Source: Paenibacillus sp. ACRRX
GTDB lineage: Bacteria > Bacillota > Bacilli > Paenibacillales > Paenibacillaceae
Length of the DNA: 64,000 nt
Direction: 5' to 3'
NCBI RefSeq assembly: GCF_022346885.1
Contig: NZ_JAKRNK010000012.1
Coordinates: 1-64,000, forward strand
In this document: one piece after another, positions 33,922 to 42,133 of the stretch
Layout: every line of letters begins with the position of its first letter
How positions within the stretch are numbered: position 1 is the first letter of the stretch
Made by a program: the position numbers and the translations under genes
Notes under the pieces: model-generated
Database searches by the model: none
What the model was told of the DNA's origin: nothing
The model's input: only the letters and a program-made list of their open reading frames with translations

Positions 33922-34834
33922 GCTCAATTTCCCCCATTCGTTTTTGAAGTAGTGCTTTATTATTTTGAGTGCGGCTTTTTGTTGGTTTGGAACCTCCATG
34001 CATTTTTAAGCCAAGCTCTGGATATTTTTCTCTTAGCTTTTTCGGGCTAAGTATGTTGGTTTGCCAAAATGAATCTGTTGTACACCAATCAATAACGGCT
34101 TTTAGTTCTTGCAACGCTCTCTTGTCCAACTCGACTATTTTTCTAAATTCATCTGCCCATTTTTTCATATTGGGCTTCTTGATCAAGTGAGCCACTTTGT
34201 TAGCTTCTGCATGTTCCATCACTTTGTTGTGAAAATAACATGCCATTTCAAAATACCGCCCTTCATCATCGTTTTTATGATGAGGGTATAGAGTAATATC
34301 TTTATCTATATCTATATCTATATCTAATTCTATATCTGTTGCGTGACAGTCACGATTTGTCACATTGTTACTTGTGACTTGTCCTGTCACCGTCACAACA
34401 TCGGTCACGCAGTTGTCACGTGACATTCCATCCGACAAGAGGAGTTCTTTTTGTCTCTCTCGCTGACGTTTTTTTCTAAGCCTAGCTTGTTCCTTAACCT
34501 TTTCCATTCCGTCTATGTTTTGATGCTTTTCCCAGTTGGGAAGAGACACTCGGCCATCTTCCCACATTTCTATCATTTCAAACTGTTGAAACAACTTGAG
34601 AGCCATTTTTACGGTTGTAATTGGACGCCCCATTAGTGATATGAGTAAATCCTCTGTATAAGGGATTTTTTCAGTGAGCATAATAAACCCACCTGCATTA
34701 ACTTTTCCTGCCATGGTCATCAGCTTGAGCCATATAACGATAATAGAATCCGCTTCTGGCATAGACTCAATAACCTTTATTTTTTCATCGTCAAATAACC
34801 CAACTGATAATTTAATCCACTTGATTTCAGACAT
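33848..34834 (-). CDS. phage replisome organizer (initiator) protein
   Basis: 328 residues. The N-terminal DNA-binding domain (WIKLSVGLFDDEKIKVIESM.., PEADSIIVIWLKLMTMAGKVN) is that of Phage_rep_org_N. The middle is a low-complexity linker coded by the repeat region (Asp-Ile run at about 169-180). RBS AGGAGGGAG is upstream. The candidate origin lies within the gene. Confidence 0.88.
   Translation of the reverse strand: MSEIKWIKLSVGLFDDEKIKVIESMPEADSIIVIWLKLMTMAGKVNAGGFIMLTEKIPYTEDLLISLMGRPITTVKMALKLFQQFEMIEMWEDGRVSLPNWEKHQNIDGMEKVKEQARLRKKRQRERQKELLLSDGMSRDNCVTDVVTVTGQVTSNNVTNRDCHATDIELDIDIDIDKDITLYPHHKNDDEGRYFEMACYFHNKVMEHAEANKVAHLIKKPNMKKWADEFRKIVELDKRALQELKAVIDWCTTDSFWQTNILSPKKLREKYPELGLKMHGGSKPTKSRTQNNKALLQKRMGEIEHEAIGGNQDPFFNYNSLPDGRNDR
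34296..34426. repeat. candidate phage replication origin: AT repeat and GTGAC iterons
   Basis: 34296-34338 has a hexamer-like TATCTA repeat, AT-rich and easy to melt. 34343-34425 has repeated TGTCAC/GTGACA motifs in both orientations (for example about 34343-34354, 34373, 34385, 34402, and TGTCACGTGACA at 34414-34425). The array sits within the organizer gene, as in several phage origins. Initiator binding is inferred. Confidence 0.55.
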
Positions 34835-34889
34835 AACGTCTCCCTCCTATTGCAAAAGGGGCAATATTCGCTTACAATTTGCATGACAA

Positions 34890-35051
34890 TTATTTTTTAT
34901 CAATTGAACCCTTTGCAGAGGGTTCTTTTTTTGTATGGGGTACAGTAGGAATAAAGGCCACATTTGGCGGTAGCTTTTCAGCAGTACCAATTATTACTCC
35001 TTGCTCATTTCGTCTTACCCATATAAGTTCTTGCATCCACGGTTTAGGCAT
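34890..35051 (-). CDS. 53-residue phage protein, unknown
   Basis: Starts MPKPWMQELIWVRR with AGGAGGTC 5 nt upstream of the ATG. A small basic protein with a beta-type core (GVIIGTAEKL). Not recognised. It lies upstream of the replisome organizer in the early operon. Confidence 0.55.
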   Translation of the reverse strand: MPKPWMQELIWVRRNEQGVIIGTAEKLPPNVAFIPTVPHTKKEPSAKGSIDKK

Positions 35052-35060
35052 TTTGACCTC

Positions 35061-35342
35061 CTAAAAGAATCTAATTTGAATTGCTTGCAACGCAAGCTTT
35101 TTGTTATAGCTATCAAGTCGATCCATATCAGACAAGTTAACCTTGTTGCGTTCGCTATAAAGGTGCAATGCAAGCTGTAACATAAATCTTTCAGATGCAG
35201 ACCATGGTTTGGAAACTGTTTGGAGCTTTTTGACATGTACTGTTCCAGCAGCGAGGTCTATATACTCAGATGTGGCATAACGACTTAGTTTTCCATTCTC
35301 TTTAAACAAAAAAATCAAAGCTAACCAATACTTGTCCATCAT
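35061..35342 (-). CDS. early phage protein, unknown function
   Basis: About 93 residues, helical. It begins MMDKYWLALIFLF (start ATG near 35340-35342 has AAAGGAG upstream). It is part of the overlapping early gene run and shares 4 bp with the next gene. No domain is recognised. Confidence 0.55.
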   Translation of the reverse strand: MMDKYWLALIFLFKENGKLSRYATSEYIDLAAGTVHVKKLQTVSKPWSASERFMLQLALHLYSERNKVNLSDMDRLDSYNKKLALQAIQIRFF

Positions 35343-35584
35343 GCTTCTGTCGCTCCTTTTGGCTGCCACGCAGCTATAAATCGAACAATCGCTAACATGT
35401 CCTTAGATTGCAAATCGTGATAGGTTGTAACGTTGTACTCGGACTTAATCGCACGATGTAGCTGTCTAAATAATTCTTCGAGAGCTAGTCCAGGCGTAGC
35501 AAGCTTGTATACCCGATCATTAATCGCCCTTTGAATACGCTTTTTTTCACCAATCCCCAAAGATTGCACCGATGTATGATTCAT
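35339..35584 (-). CDS. ORF6C-like small phage protein
   Basis: 81 residues; the C-terminal TTYHDLQSKDMLAIVRFIAAW pattern resembles the ORF6C domain found at the ends of phage antirepressors. Here it stands alone. It overlaps both neighbours by 4 bp, indicating translational coupling. Confidence 0.6.
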   Translation of the reverse strand: MNHTSVQSLGIGEKKRIQRAINDRVYKLATPGLALEELFRQLHRAIKSEYNVTTYHDLQSKDMLAIVRFIAAWQPKGATEA

Positions 35585-35898
35585 CCCGTTTTCTTCTTTC
35601 GAGATTGATTCAACTCGTGGAAATTATCCTTTAAAAATTTACTCATCAAATCCCCTCTTATTATCCAACGCCCACCATCACACAAATTTGTAATAGTGGA
35701 CATTTCTTTTTTATAGACAGGATTGAGCAAGATGTTATCTAATAACCAAACTCGTTTACGACAGGTTTCTGCTTCAAGACGTTTCAGATCCCACCAACAT
35801 CCTATCTCCAACTCTTTTAAAATGCGTCGAATTTGCTCAGTTGCTACTTGTTGTATGTAATCTTCGTCAACAATAACCTGTACAATTGGTACGCTCAT
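35581..35898 (-). CDS. DUF771-like phage protein
   Basis: 105 residues with the CWWDLKRLEAETCRKRVWLL and FLKDNFHEL pattern of DUF771, a family found next to repressor regions. It contains a possible helix-turn-helix. The function is unknown; it may regulate excision or early genes. Confidence 0.65.
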   Translation of the reverse strand: MSVPIVQVIVDEDYIQQVATEQIRRILKELEIGCWWDLKRLEAETCRKRVWLLDNILLNPVYKKEMSTITNLCDGGRWIIRGDLMSKFLKDNFHELNQSRKKKTG

Positions 35899-35916
35899 CG
35901 TAAATCCCCCCTTTAA

Positions 35917-36129
35917 CTAAGCGCTCTTGTTGTGAATTTGTTCAAATAAATATTCTAGCGAACAAGTAGGAAAAAATAATGTTCGAATCCGGTTAACTTC
36001 GCTCCAAGTAAATTCAGTTTTTCCCGACAACTTGTTCCCAAGCGTGCGTTCATTAAGTTTCAACTTTTTTGCCATGGATGAGATTAAAAGATTACTTCTC
36101 GCCATTTCAGCGCGGATGTTTGGAAACAC
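35917..36129 (-). CDS. Cro-like XRE regulator of the right-end switch
   Basis: About 70 residues with a helix-turn-helix (LISSMAKKLKLNERTLGNKL at about 15-34). I chose the GTG at 36127-36129 because AAAGGGGG lies about 9 nt upstream. It is the first gene of the leftward early operon and divergent from the CI-like repressor. Confidence 0.72.
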   Translation of the reverse strand: MFPNIRAEMARSNLLISSMAKKLKLNERTLGNKLSGKTEFTWSEVNRIRTLFFPTCSLEYLFEQIHNKSA

Positions 36130-36146
36130 TTTTCTCGCCCCCTTTC

Positions 36147-36194
36147 TATGATGCATCGTATCCCTTGAACAAACAATATTACAATGCATCATAG
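36147..36194. promoter_or_regulatory. operators of the right-end CI/Cro switch
   Basis: TATGATGCATCGTA (36147-36160) and its inverted near-copy (TATGATGCATTGTA on the minus strand, about 36181-36194) flank the early promoter. Both are near-palindromes around GATGCAT. They are probably bound by the repressor and the Cro-like protein. Confidence 0.6.
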
Positions 36195-36202
36195 TTTGTC
36201 AA
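36173..36202 (-). promoter_or_regulatory. early leftward phage promoter
   Basis: Minus-strand TTGACA (36197-36202), 18-bp spacer, TATTGT (36173-36178). An operator half lies in the spacer. It drives the Cro-like gene and replication genes. Confidence 0.6.
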
Positions 36203-36303
36203 CCTTAAATCGACAAAAATCTACACTGTATCGAATTATACTCCTTTACATCGCATATTCTTTGTTATACTATGTAAATATAATTACGATGGAGGGTAGA
36301 AAA

Positions 36304-36624
36304 ATGACTCTACAAGAAAAATTAAATCAACTAATGGAACAAAGAGGTATTAATCGTCCTGAACTGGCTAAAGGATCAGGCGTTCCTTATACAACGATTG
36401 TGGCCTTGTTTGATAAAGGGGCCGACAATATAAAATTATCTACACTAAGGAAACTATCTGATTTTTTTGGGGTTACTTTAGATGATCTCGCAGGAACAAA
36501 AAATAACGTGTATGGGGAATTTGAAACAATCGCCGCACATCATGACGGTGAAGAATGGACAGAGGAAGAATTAGAAGAGATTGAACGTTTTAAAGAGTTT
36601 GTAAAACTCAAACGAGGTCAGTAG
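36304..36624 (+). CDS. CI-like XRE repressor of the prophage
   Basis: 106 residues, with an N-terminal helix-turn-helix (GINRPELAKGSGVPYTTIVA at about 15-34) and an acidic C-terminal tail (EEWTEEELEEIERFKEF). The start at 36304 has GGAGGG about 9 nt upstream. It is followed by an ImmA-type gene. It lacks the RecA-cleavable peptidase domain, so induction likely depends on ImmA. Confidence 0.85.
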   Translation: MTLQEKLNQLMEQRGINRPELAKGSGVPYTTIVALFDKGADNIKLSTLRKLSDFFGVTLDDLAGTKNNVYGEFETIAAHHDGEEWTEEELEEIERFKEFVKLKRGQ

Positions 36625-36636
36625 AGGTGGGATTAT

Positions 36637-37098
36637 TTGCTATACGATAAACTACTTATGAGAGCGCAGAATGACGGGATAGTCGTATATGAATACCCCT
36701 TGAAAGGGAATTTAAAAGGCCTTTACAAAGACGGAATCATTTGTATTGACAAGCGCCTCGATACCAGTACAAAAAAAGCCTGTATTCTCTCGGAAGAAAT
36801 CGGTCATCATCATACATCATGCGGAAACATACTTGATAAAAGAGATTTGAATAGCATTAAACAAGAAAAGTTAGCCAGGGTGTGGGCTTACAAAGAAGTG
36901 ATTCCTATAGAATCTTTCATCAATGCACATGTACGGGGTATACGCAACCGATATGAGTTTGCCGAGCACTTGGAAGTAACCGAAGAATTTCTAGAAGCAT
37001 CAATCAATTATTACAAAGAAAAGTATGGCCTCTTCATTAAAATGGGGGCGTATACAATATGTCTTGAGCCTTTAGGCGTACTTGAATTTTTTGAATGA
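36637..37098 (+). CDS. ImmA/IrrE-family metallopeptidase
   Basis: 153 residues, TTG start (36637-36639) with AGAGGTGG upstream. The metallopeptidase motif is LSEEIGHHH, a variant in which the first His of HExxH is Glu. The C-terminal part resembles ImmA (LEVTEEFLEASINYYKEKYG). In ICEBs1-like systems ImmA cleaves the repressor to derepress the element, and here the partner is the gene just upstream. Confidence 0.82.
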   Translation: MLYDKLLMRAQNDGIVVYEYPLKGNLKGLYKDGIICIDKRLDTSTKKACILSEEIGHHHTSCGNILDKRDLNSIKQEKLARVWAYKEVIPIESFINAHVRGIRNRYEFAEHLEVTEEFLEASINYYKEKYGLFIKMGAYTICLEPLGVLEFFE

Positions 37099-37169
37099 GC
37101 AAATTCCAGCCGAAAGGCTGTTTATTATACATACAAAACAGAACATTCGTTCTAAAAGGAGTATTGTTT

Positions 37170-37358
37170 ATGGCTAATATCAGTCACTATCAAACAAAGG
37201 AAGGCACAAGATGGAGATATTCATGTTATGTATTAGATCCAACAGGGAAAAGAAAATCTTTAAGAAAGTCAGGTTTCCTAACAAAAAGCGAAGCTCATTT
37301 AGCAGCTAGATTAATGGAGGTTAGTTTGAATGGCGAGTTATCAAAAGTACAAAACTAA
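37170..37358 (+). CDS. stand-alone integrase arm-type DNA-binding domain
   Basis: 62 residues starting MANISHYQTKEG, nearly the same fold-pattern as the first 55 residues of the integrase (MASYQKYKTKEG..). The AAAAGGAG site lies 8 nt upstream. The gene overlaps the integrase start by 29 bp. It may bind arm sites without catalysis, as an accessory or competing factor. Confidence 0.72.
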   Translation: MANISHYQTKEGTRWRYSCYVLDPTGKRKSLRKSGFLTKSEAHLAARLMEVSLNGELSKVQN

Positions 37359-38532
37359 AGAGGGTATAAAGTGGCTTTACAAGTATTATGGTGAATTAGA
37401 TCCATCCACCGGAAAGCGAAAACCCTCAACAAAGCGTGGATTTAATACAAAAAAAGAAGCTCAACTGCATGCTGCTCAAACCGAAAAGGAAATTATTGAA
37501 GGTTCATTTTTATTACCGTCTGTTAATCCCACATACGGCGAAGTATACAAACAGTGGTATAAAATATACGAAAAAAAAGTGAAAGCTCCCACATTAAAAA
37601 CAGCTACTTCGAAATTTTCTAATCATGTTCTACCCTTTTTTGAGAAATTAAAAATTAAGGAGATAACCAAATCTTATTGTCAAGACGTGATAAATCAAGT
37701 GGCAGAAAAAATTAAGTCAGCAAATGAAATTAAGATGTACGCAGATCAAATTTTTAAATATGCAGTTAGCATGGAGATAATTAGAGATACTCCCATGAAG
37801 CACGTCATAGTCCCAACACCAAAGGATGAATACATCCCCGATGACGATGACACCAGAAATTACTGGGAAAAAGAAGAAGTAAAAAATTTTCTGACAATAG
37901 CAAAAAACAATTTGAATTTTATTGACTATTTATTGTTTCACCTTCTTATATACACAGGTGGCAGAAAAGGAGAAGTACTTGCTTTAAAATGGTCTGACAT
38001 AAACGTTAAGAATCAGACGATTCGTTTTAATAAGACACTTTATTTTGAGGATGATAATTTTTATCTTATCACCCCCAAAACGGCTGCTTCTAAGCGTTTG
38101 ATTAGCATTGATGATGCAACAGTCCAAATGTTAAAAAAGTGGCGTACAGAGAATTCTACGATCTCTGACAACGTGGTAGAATTAAAAGATAAATTTATTT
38201 TCTCAAGATTTGACGGTTTACCATATAGGTTAGCTTATCCAAATGATAAACTTGATTCGATAATAGAAAACCACGATCTATACAGTATCACTGTACATGG
38301 TCTAAGGCACACTCATGCATCCATCCTGTTTGCAGCAGGAGCTACTATGAAAGAAGTTCAAGTACGACTTGGACACTCTGACATCAAAATGACCATGAAC
38401 ATTTACACTCACGTTACAAAGGCGGTAAAAGAACAAACTGCCAATAAGTTTAAGCTATTTATGGAGGATGACGACGATTACGAAGTTAAAAATGGTCAAA
38501 ATATGGTCACGACCAAAAAAATAGCAAAATAA
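37330..38532 (+). CDS. phage integrase, tyrosine recombinase
   Basis: 400 residues: N-terminal arm-binding domain (1-60), core-binding domain (65-165), then catalytic domain with Arg212, Lys250, His323-x2-Arg326, His349, Tyr359. It lies next to attR and ends 52 bp before the core. The end of the gene contains the right candidate arm sites. It mediates insertion at rpsI. Confidence 0.95.
   Translation: MASYQKYKTKEGIKWLYKYYGELDPSTGKRKPSTKRGFNTKKEAQLHAAQTEKEIIEGSFLLPSVNPTYGEVYKQWYKIYEKKVKAPTLKTATSKFSNHVLPFFEKLKIKEITKSYCQDVINQVAEKIKSANEIKMYADQIFKYAVSMEIIRDTPMKHVIVPTPKDEYIPDDDDTRNYWEKEEVKNFLTIAKNNLNFIDYLLFHLLIYTGGRKGEVLALKWSDINVKNQTIRFNKTLYFEDDNFYLITPKTAASKRLISIDDATVQMLKKWRTENSTISDNVVELKDKFIFSRFDGLPYRLAYPNDKLDSIIENHDLYSITVHGLRHTHASILFAAGATMKEVQVRLGHSDIKMTMNIYTHVTKAVKEQTANKFKLFMEDDDDYEVKNGQNMVTTKKIAK
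38490..38511 (+). repeat. candidate integrase arm-type sites, right arm
   Basis: AAATGGTCAAA (38490-38500) and ATATGGTCACG (38501-38511) lie inside the 3' end of the integrase gene, about 75 bp from the attR core. They match the left-arm pair in sequence and spacing (11-12 bp). Confidence 0.5.
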
Positions 38533-38533
38533 A

Positions 38534-38560
38534 AGCCCCGAACCAAAAAGGTTCGAGGCT
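38534..38560. terminator. phage-supplied terminator for rpsI and int
   Basis: AGCCCCGAACC (38534-38544), loop A5, GGTTCGAGGCT (38550-38560), 11 pairs with one G-U in the minus-strand RNA, then TTTTATTTT on the minus side. It ends rpsI in the lysogen and also faces the integrase gene. It is a diverged copy of the native terminator at 8220-8243. Confidence 0.85.
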
Positions 38561-38584
38561 GCAATCCCTTGTAGGGCAAGGGTC

Positions 38585-38650
38585 TTAACGTTTCGAGAAT
38601 TGTGGCGCGCGACGAGCTGCTTTAAGACCGTATTTCTTACGCTCTTTCAT
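38585..38650 (-). repeat. attR core: phage-restored 3' end of rpsI (66-bp direct repeat, right copy)
   Basis: Same 66 bp as 8266-8331, here joined to the body of rpsI and encoding its last 21 residues. Outside it the sequences diverge (ACGTGG.. here versus CGACCG.. at attL). Confidence 0.93.
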
Positions 38651-38977
38651 ACGTGGGTCGCGAGTCAAGAATCCAGCTTTTTTCAATGCTGGACGAAGTT
38701 CTGGGTCTGCTTTAAGCAATGCACGGGAAATCCCGTGACGAATTGCGCCAGCTTGGCCGGAGATACCGCCGCCATGAGCCAACACCAACACGTCGTACTT
38801 GCCGACTGTCTCTGTGAGGTTCAATGGTTGCTTAACGATAAGTTTCAAAGTCTCCAAACCGAAGTATTCGTTAAGGTCACGTTTATTGATAACGATGCGG
38901 CCTTCACCTGGTACGAGGCGAACACGCGCTACGGAATGCTTACGACGACCTGTCCCATAGTATTGTACTTGTGCCAT
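38585..38977 (-). CDS. rpsI: 30S ribosomal protein S9
   Basis: 130 residues, full length. The conserved C-terminal tail ending PQFSKR contacts P-site tRNA. Its last 21 codons lie in the phage attachment core and are phage-derived. AAGGGAGGAC precedes the ATG. It is cotranscribed with rplM, 20 bp away. Confidence 0.97.
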   Translation of the reverse strand: MAQVQYYGTGRRKHSVARVRLVPGEGRIVINKRDLNEYFGLETLKLIVKQPLNLTETVGKYDVLVLAHGGGISGQAGAIRHGISRALLKADPELRPALKKAGFLTRDPRMKERKKYGLKAARRAPQFSKR

Positions 38978-38997
38978 GGTACTGTCCTCCCTTTCGA

Positions 38998-39435
38998 TTA
39001 TCCGCGAAGTTCGTAAACTTCAGGTTGTTGTGCTTGATGTGGATGTACTGCGCCTGCATAAGCTTTAACACGAAGCTTCATTCTGTTGCCCATGCGTGTC
39101 TTAGGCAACATGCCTTGAACAGCGAGTTCAACCATGCGCTCAGGTTTGTTGTTCAACATTTCTTGAGCGCTTGTCACTTTCAAACCACCTGGATGCATCG
39201 AGTGACGGTAGTACATTTTGTTTTGCAATTTCTTACCTGTTAACACAACTTTGTCAACGTTGATGATGACAACAAAGTCACCGCCGTCAACGTGTGGTGT
39301 GAAAGTAGGTTTGTGTTTGCCGCGGATCAGTGCCGCAGCTTCGGAAGCGAGACGACCAAGCGTCTTGCCTTCTGCATCGATAACGAACCATTTGCGTTCA
39401 ACATCAGCTGGTTTCGCCATGTAAGTGGTACGCAT
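38998..39435 (-). CDS. rplM: 50S ribosomal protein L13
   Basis: 145 residues with the typical [20 protein letters not shown] start and family-normal length. L13 is an early-assembling 50S protein. Its 5' leader carries the L13-type autoregulatory hairpin. rpsI follows directly. Confidence 0.97.
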   Translation of the reverse strand: MRTTYMAKPADVERKWFVIDAEGKTLGRLASEAAALIRGKHKPTFTPHVDGGDFVVIINVDKVVLTGKKLQNKMYYRHSMHPGGLKVTSAQEMLNNKPERMVELAVQGMLPKTRMGNRMKLRVKAYAGAVHPHQAQQPEVYELRG

Positions 39436-39451
39436 GAAACTTCCTCCTCTG

Positions 39452-39530
39452 GTGAATATGCTGCATTTGAAAGTGTCAGCTCAGCATCATGTGTAATGAC
39501 ACTGCAGCACTTTCAAACTGCGGTATTCGC
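39452..39530 (-). promoter_or_regulatory. L13 ribosomal protein leader (autoregulatory RNA)
   Basis: TTTGAAAGTG (39508-39517 in the message) pairs with CACTTTCAAA (39466-39475), extended by GCA/TGC and GAATA/TATTC outer pairs, just before the rplM ribosome binding site GGAGG. This is the architecture of the Bacillota L13 leader family. Confidence 0.7.
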
Positions 39531-39641
39531 AATGCTGTATATATCGTTCAAGTCATATGTTACATTTGATTATTAGGTTCTAGACAGTAATGTAATTTCT
39601 TTATTGGGGGCCGTGGGAAGCCATAAAGAAACACATTTGTT

Positions 39642-39670
39642 ATTGTACAATAATAAGGGCTTTTACGCAA
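39642..39670 (-). promoter_or_regulatory. promoter of rplM-rpsI
   Basis: Minus-strand TTGCGT (39665-39670), 17-bp spacer, TACAAT (39642-39647), right after the truA stop. Start would give a leader of about 200 nt containing the L13 structure. Confidence 0.6.
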
Positions 39671-39693
39671 GTTGTTTTTCGAAAAAAGAAACG

Positions 39694-40470
39694 CTACAGA
39701 CGCTCTTCCCCGCCGTAATCAATACTCCATAACATAAGACCGTGAGACATTGCAGTAGGACCTGCTGCTCCGCGATCACATGCGGCTAAAATACCCGGAA
39801 TTGCTTCCGGTAATATCTTACCTCTGCCCACTACGAGTAAAGTACCTGCAATAATGCGCACCATATTATATAGAAACCCATTGCCTGTGACAAATAAATG
39901 ATATCTGCCGCGTCCTGGCTCACCGCTCTGGCTCGGCTCATACTCCATCCACGCCTGATATATCGTGCGTACGTGAATCTGCTTTGTCGATTTCGGCGAA
40001 GCGAAAGACGTAAAGTCATGCTCTCCTTCCAAATGCTTAAGAGCTGCACGCATCGGTTCCAGTTGTAGGCGTCCCGGATGATGAAACTCATAATGGCGTT
40101 GGAACAGATCCGGAATACGTTCTGACAGAATGGAGTAACGATACGTCTTTCGTTTAGCCGAGTAACGGGCATGAAAGTCCATGGGCGCTTCCCAAGCATC
40201 CTTAATGACAATGTCACGAGGAAGTCTAGAATTCATCGCCAAGGCCCACCGCTCAATTGGGATAGCGGAGGTCGTAATAAAATTAAACACTTGCCCCTGC
40301 GCATGAACACCGGCATCTGTACGGCCTGAAGCCGTAATAACGACATGTTCTTCGGTCAGCATGGCAATCGCTTTTTCAATACGCCCTTGAATGGTATCCA
40401 ATTCTGGCTGCGACTGAAAGCCGCAGTACGCAGTTCCGTCGTAAGCAACGGTCATCCCTATATTTCGCAT
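39694..40470 (-). CDS. truA: tRNA pseudouridine(38-40) synthase TruA
   Basis: 258 residues. The catalytic Asp lies in SGRTDAGVHAQGQV, and the GNGFLYNMVRIIAGTLL motif is conserved. It modifies the anticodon stem. GGAGG precedes the ATG. In B. subtilis three ECF transporter genes lie between rplQ and truA; here there is only a 183-bp gap with terminator. Confidence 0.95.
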   Translation of the reverse strand: MRNIGMTVAYDGTAYCGFQSQPELDTIQGRIEKAIAMLTEEHVVITASGRTDAGVHAQGQVFNFITTSAIPIERWALAMNSRLPRDIVIKDAWEAPMDFHARYSAKRKTYRYSILSERIPDLFQRHYEFHHPGRLQLEPMRAALKHLEGEHDFTSFASPKSTKQIHVRTIYQAWMEYEPSQSGEPGRGRYHLFVTGNGFLYNMVRIIAGTLLVVGRGKILPEAIPGILAACDRGAAGPTAMSHGLMLWSIDYGGEERL

Positions 40471-40584
40471 GCTAACCTCCGTGACGTACGATAGAATGGC
40501 TCTAGAAAAGCACGTTCTATCTCAGACGGTAAATCGTAGTAAGTCGAGCTTAATTGGCATAACCGCAAGATCCCGACAAAAAGA

Positions 40585-40606
40585 AAAGCTCCTCAAGGGG
40601 AGCCTT
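40585..40606 (-). terminator. terminator of the S10/spc/alpha superoperon
   Basis: Minus-strand AAGGCTCC pairs with GGAGCTTT (8 pairs, one G-U), with a 6-nt loop and TCTTTTT after it. A second hairpin ACACTG/CAGTGT (40612-40628) is just upstream. Lies between rplQ and truA. Confidence 0.75.
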
Positions 40607-40653
40607 CTTCCACACTGCTCACACAGTGTTATATCGTGTGTACCGTGTCGTAA

Positions 40654-41019
40654 TTACGCGCGGTCAACGAGTTCCAAGTACACCATAGGCGCTGAATCGC
40701 CACGGCGAGGACCAAGTTTCAAGATACGCGTATATCCGCCCGGACGCTCTGCATAACGAGGTGCAAGCTCCGAGAACAGCTTTTGGATAGCGTCTTTCTC
40801 CCCATCAACTGTTTCACGACGTACGAATGCTGCCACTTGACGACGAGCGTGCAAGTCACCGCGCTTCGCTTTAGTGATCAACTTTTCAGCAATCGAACGA
40901 ACTTCTTTCGCTTTAGCTTCAGTTGTTTGAATGCGCTCATACAAGAACAAGTCGGTTACCAAGTCACGGAATAACGCTTTACGCGCGCTGGAATCACGAC
41001 CCAATTTTTGATATGCCAT
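40654..41019 (-). CDS. rplQ: 50S ribosomal protein L17
   Basis: 121 residues, typical for Bacillota L17 ([20 protein letters not shown]). It is the last gene of the alpha operon, 33 bp after rpoA. Confidence 0.97.
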   Translation of the reverse strand: MAYQKLGRDSSARKALFRDLVTDLFLYERIQTTEAKAKEVRSIAEKLITKAKRGDLHARRQVAAFVRRETVDGEKDAIQKLFSELAPRYAERPGGYTRILKLGPRRGDSAPMVYLELVDRA

Positions 41020-41052
41020 TGTAGTTTCCCCTCCTTCTAAGACAAGTCCCGT

Positions 41053-41997
41053 TTAGTCTTCCATTCTCAGGCCCAAACCAAGTTCTTCGAGCTTTTCTTG
41101 AACTTCTTCCAAAGACTTGCGGCCCAAGTTACGGACTTTCATCATGTCTTCTTCTGTTTTCGTAATCAGCTCTTGAACAGTGTTGATGCCTGCACGCTTC
41201 AAGCAGTTATAAGAACGAACAGAAAGATCAAGCTCTTCGATAGTCATCTCAAGTACTTTTTCTTTCTTATCTTCCTCTTTCTCCACCATGATTTCAGCGT
41301 CTTTTGCTTCGTCTGTCAGACCTACGAAGAGCATCAAATGCTCCGTCAAGATCTTCGCGCCGAGGCTCACCGCTTCTTCAGGGCGAATGCTGCCATCAGT
41401 CCATACTTCAAGCGTAAGCTTGTCATAGTTCGTCACTTGGCCTACACGCGTGTTCTCTACGCTATAGTTAACGCGGGAGATAGGCGTGTAGATGGAGTCA
41501 ACAGGAATGACACCGATCGGTTGATCTTCATTCTTGTTGCGATCCGCAAGCACGAAGCCACGTCCACGATTCGCATAAATGCGCATGTGGAGTCTGGAAC
41601 CTTGAGCGAGTGTTGCAATGCGGAGATCCGGGTTCAAAATTTCCACATCGCTGTCCGCACGGATGTCACCAGCCGTTACAACCCCTTCGCCATCCGCATC
41701 GATTTCGAGAATTTTCTCTTCATCGGAGTGGATTTTAAGCGACAGGGATTTCAAGTTCAAGATAATTTCCGTTACGTCTTCGTAGACGCCTGGAATCGTC
41801 GAGAACTCGTGCAGTACACCGTCAATTTGAACGGATGTTACTGCAGCGCCTGGCAAAGAGGACAGCAAAATACGGCGCAGGGAGTTCCCTAGCGTTGTGC
41901 CGTAGCCGCGTTCAAGCGGCTCCACCACAAACTTGCCGTAAGTGCCTTCCTCATTGACATCAACGGTTTCGATTTTCGGCTTTTCGATCTCAATCAC
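41053..41997 (-). CDS. rpoA: RNA polymerase alpha subunit
   Basis: 314 residues with GTG start (41995-41997; GAGGGTTATACAA upstream). The N-terminal dimerisation domain is followed by a charged linker (about 228-245) and the C-terminal domain with helix-hairpin-helix ([20 protein letters not shown]) that binds UP elements. Confidence 0.98.
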   Translation of the reverse strand: MIEIEKPKIETVDVNEEGTYGKFVVEPLERGYGTTLGNSLRRILLSSLPGAAVTSVQIDGVLHEFSTIPGVYEDVTEIILNLKSLSLKIHSDEEKILEIDADGEGVVTAGDIRADSDVEILNPDLRIATLAQGSRLHMRIYANRGRGFVLADRNKNEDQPIGVIPVDSIYTPISRVNYSVENTRVGQVTNYDKLTLEVWTDGSIRPEEAVSLGAKILTEHLMLFVGLTDEAKDAEIMVEKEEDKKEKVLEMTIEELDLSVRSYNCLKRAGINTVQELITKTEEDMMKVRNLGRKSLEEVQEKLEELGLGLRMED

Positions 41998-42133
41998 TTG
42001 TATAACCCTCCTTCAAAACGTCGCTGGCGTTAACTTAGAAACACCTAAGGTCGGTCGATTCATGCAGTATGCCTAAACAACCATTATTACCAACAGGCGT
42101 AAGTTATATACGACATTTGAGTCGTGCGTATAA

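Larger units (their letters stand above)
8266..38650. mobile_element. complete PBSX-like prophage integrated at the 3' end of rpsI
   Basis: About 30.4 kb between two copies of the rpsI 3' end. It has integrase at the right end, repressor modules, replication, late regulator, HK97-type head genes, contractile tail genes resembling the PBSX xkd order, and a lysis cassette. All essential modules are present and mostly intact. The exceptions to a simple reading are an intron in the tape measure gene, a -1 slippery site in the chaperone gene, and a +1 frame change in the Toprim gene. Confidence 0.93.

Noticed and set aside
34906-34932. GAACCC/GGGTTC hairpin followed by T7 on the plus strand
   Set aside because: It lies inside the end of a minus-strand gene, and there is no plus-strand unit to terminate. 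Possibly an antisense terminator, but not supported.
41098-41892. 264-codon plus-strand open frame opposite rpoA
   Set aside because: Shadow of rpoA with no independent support.
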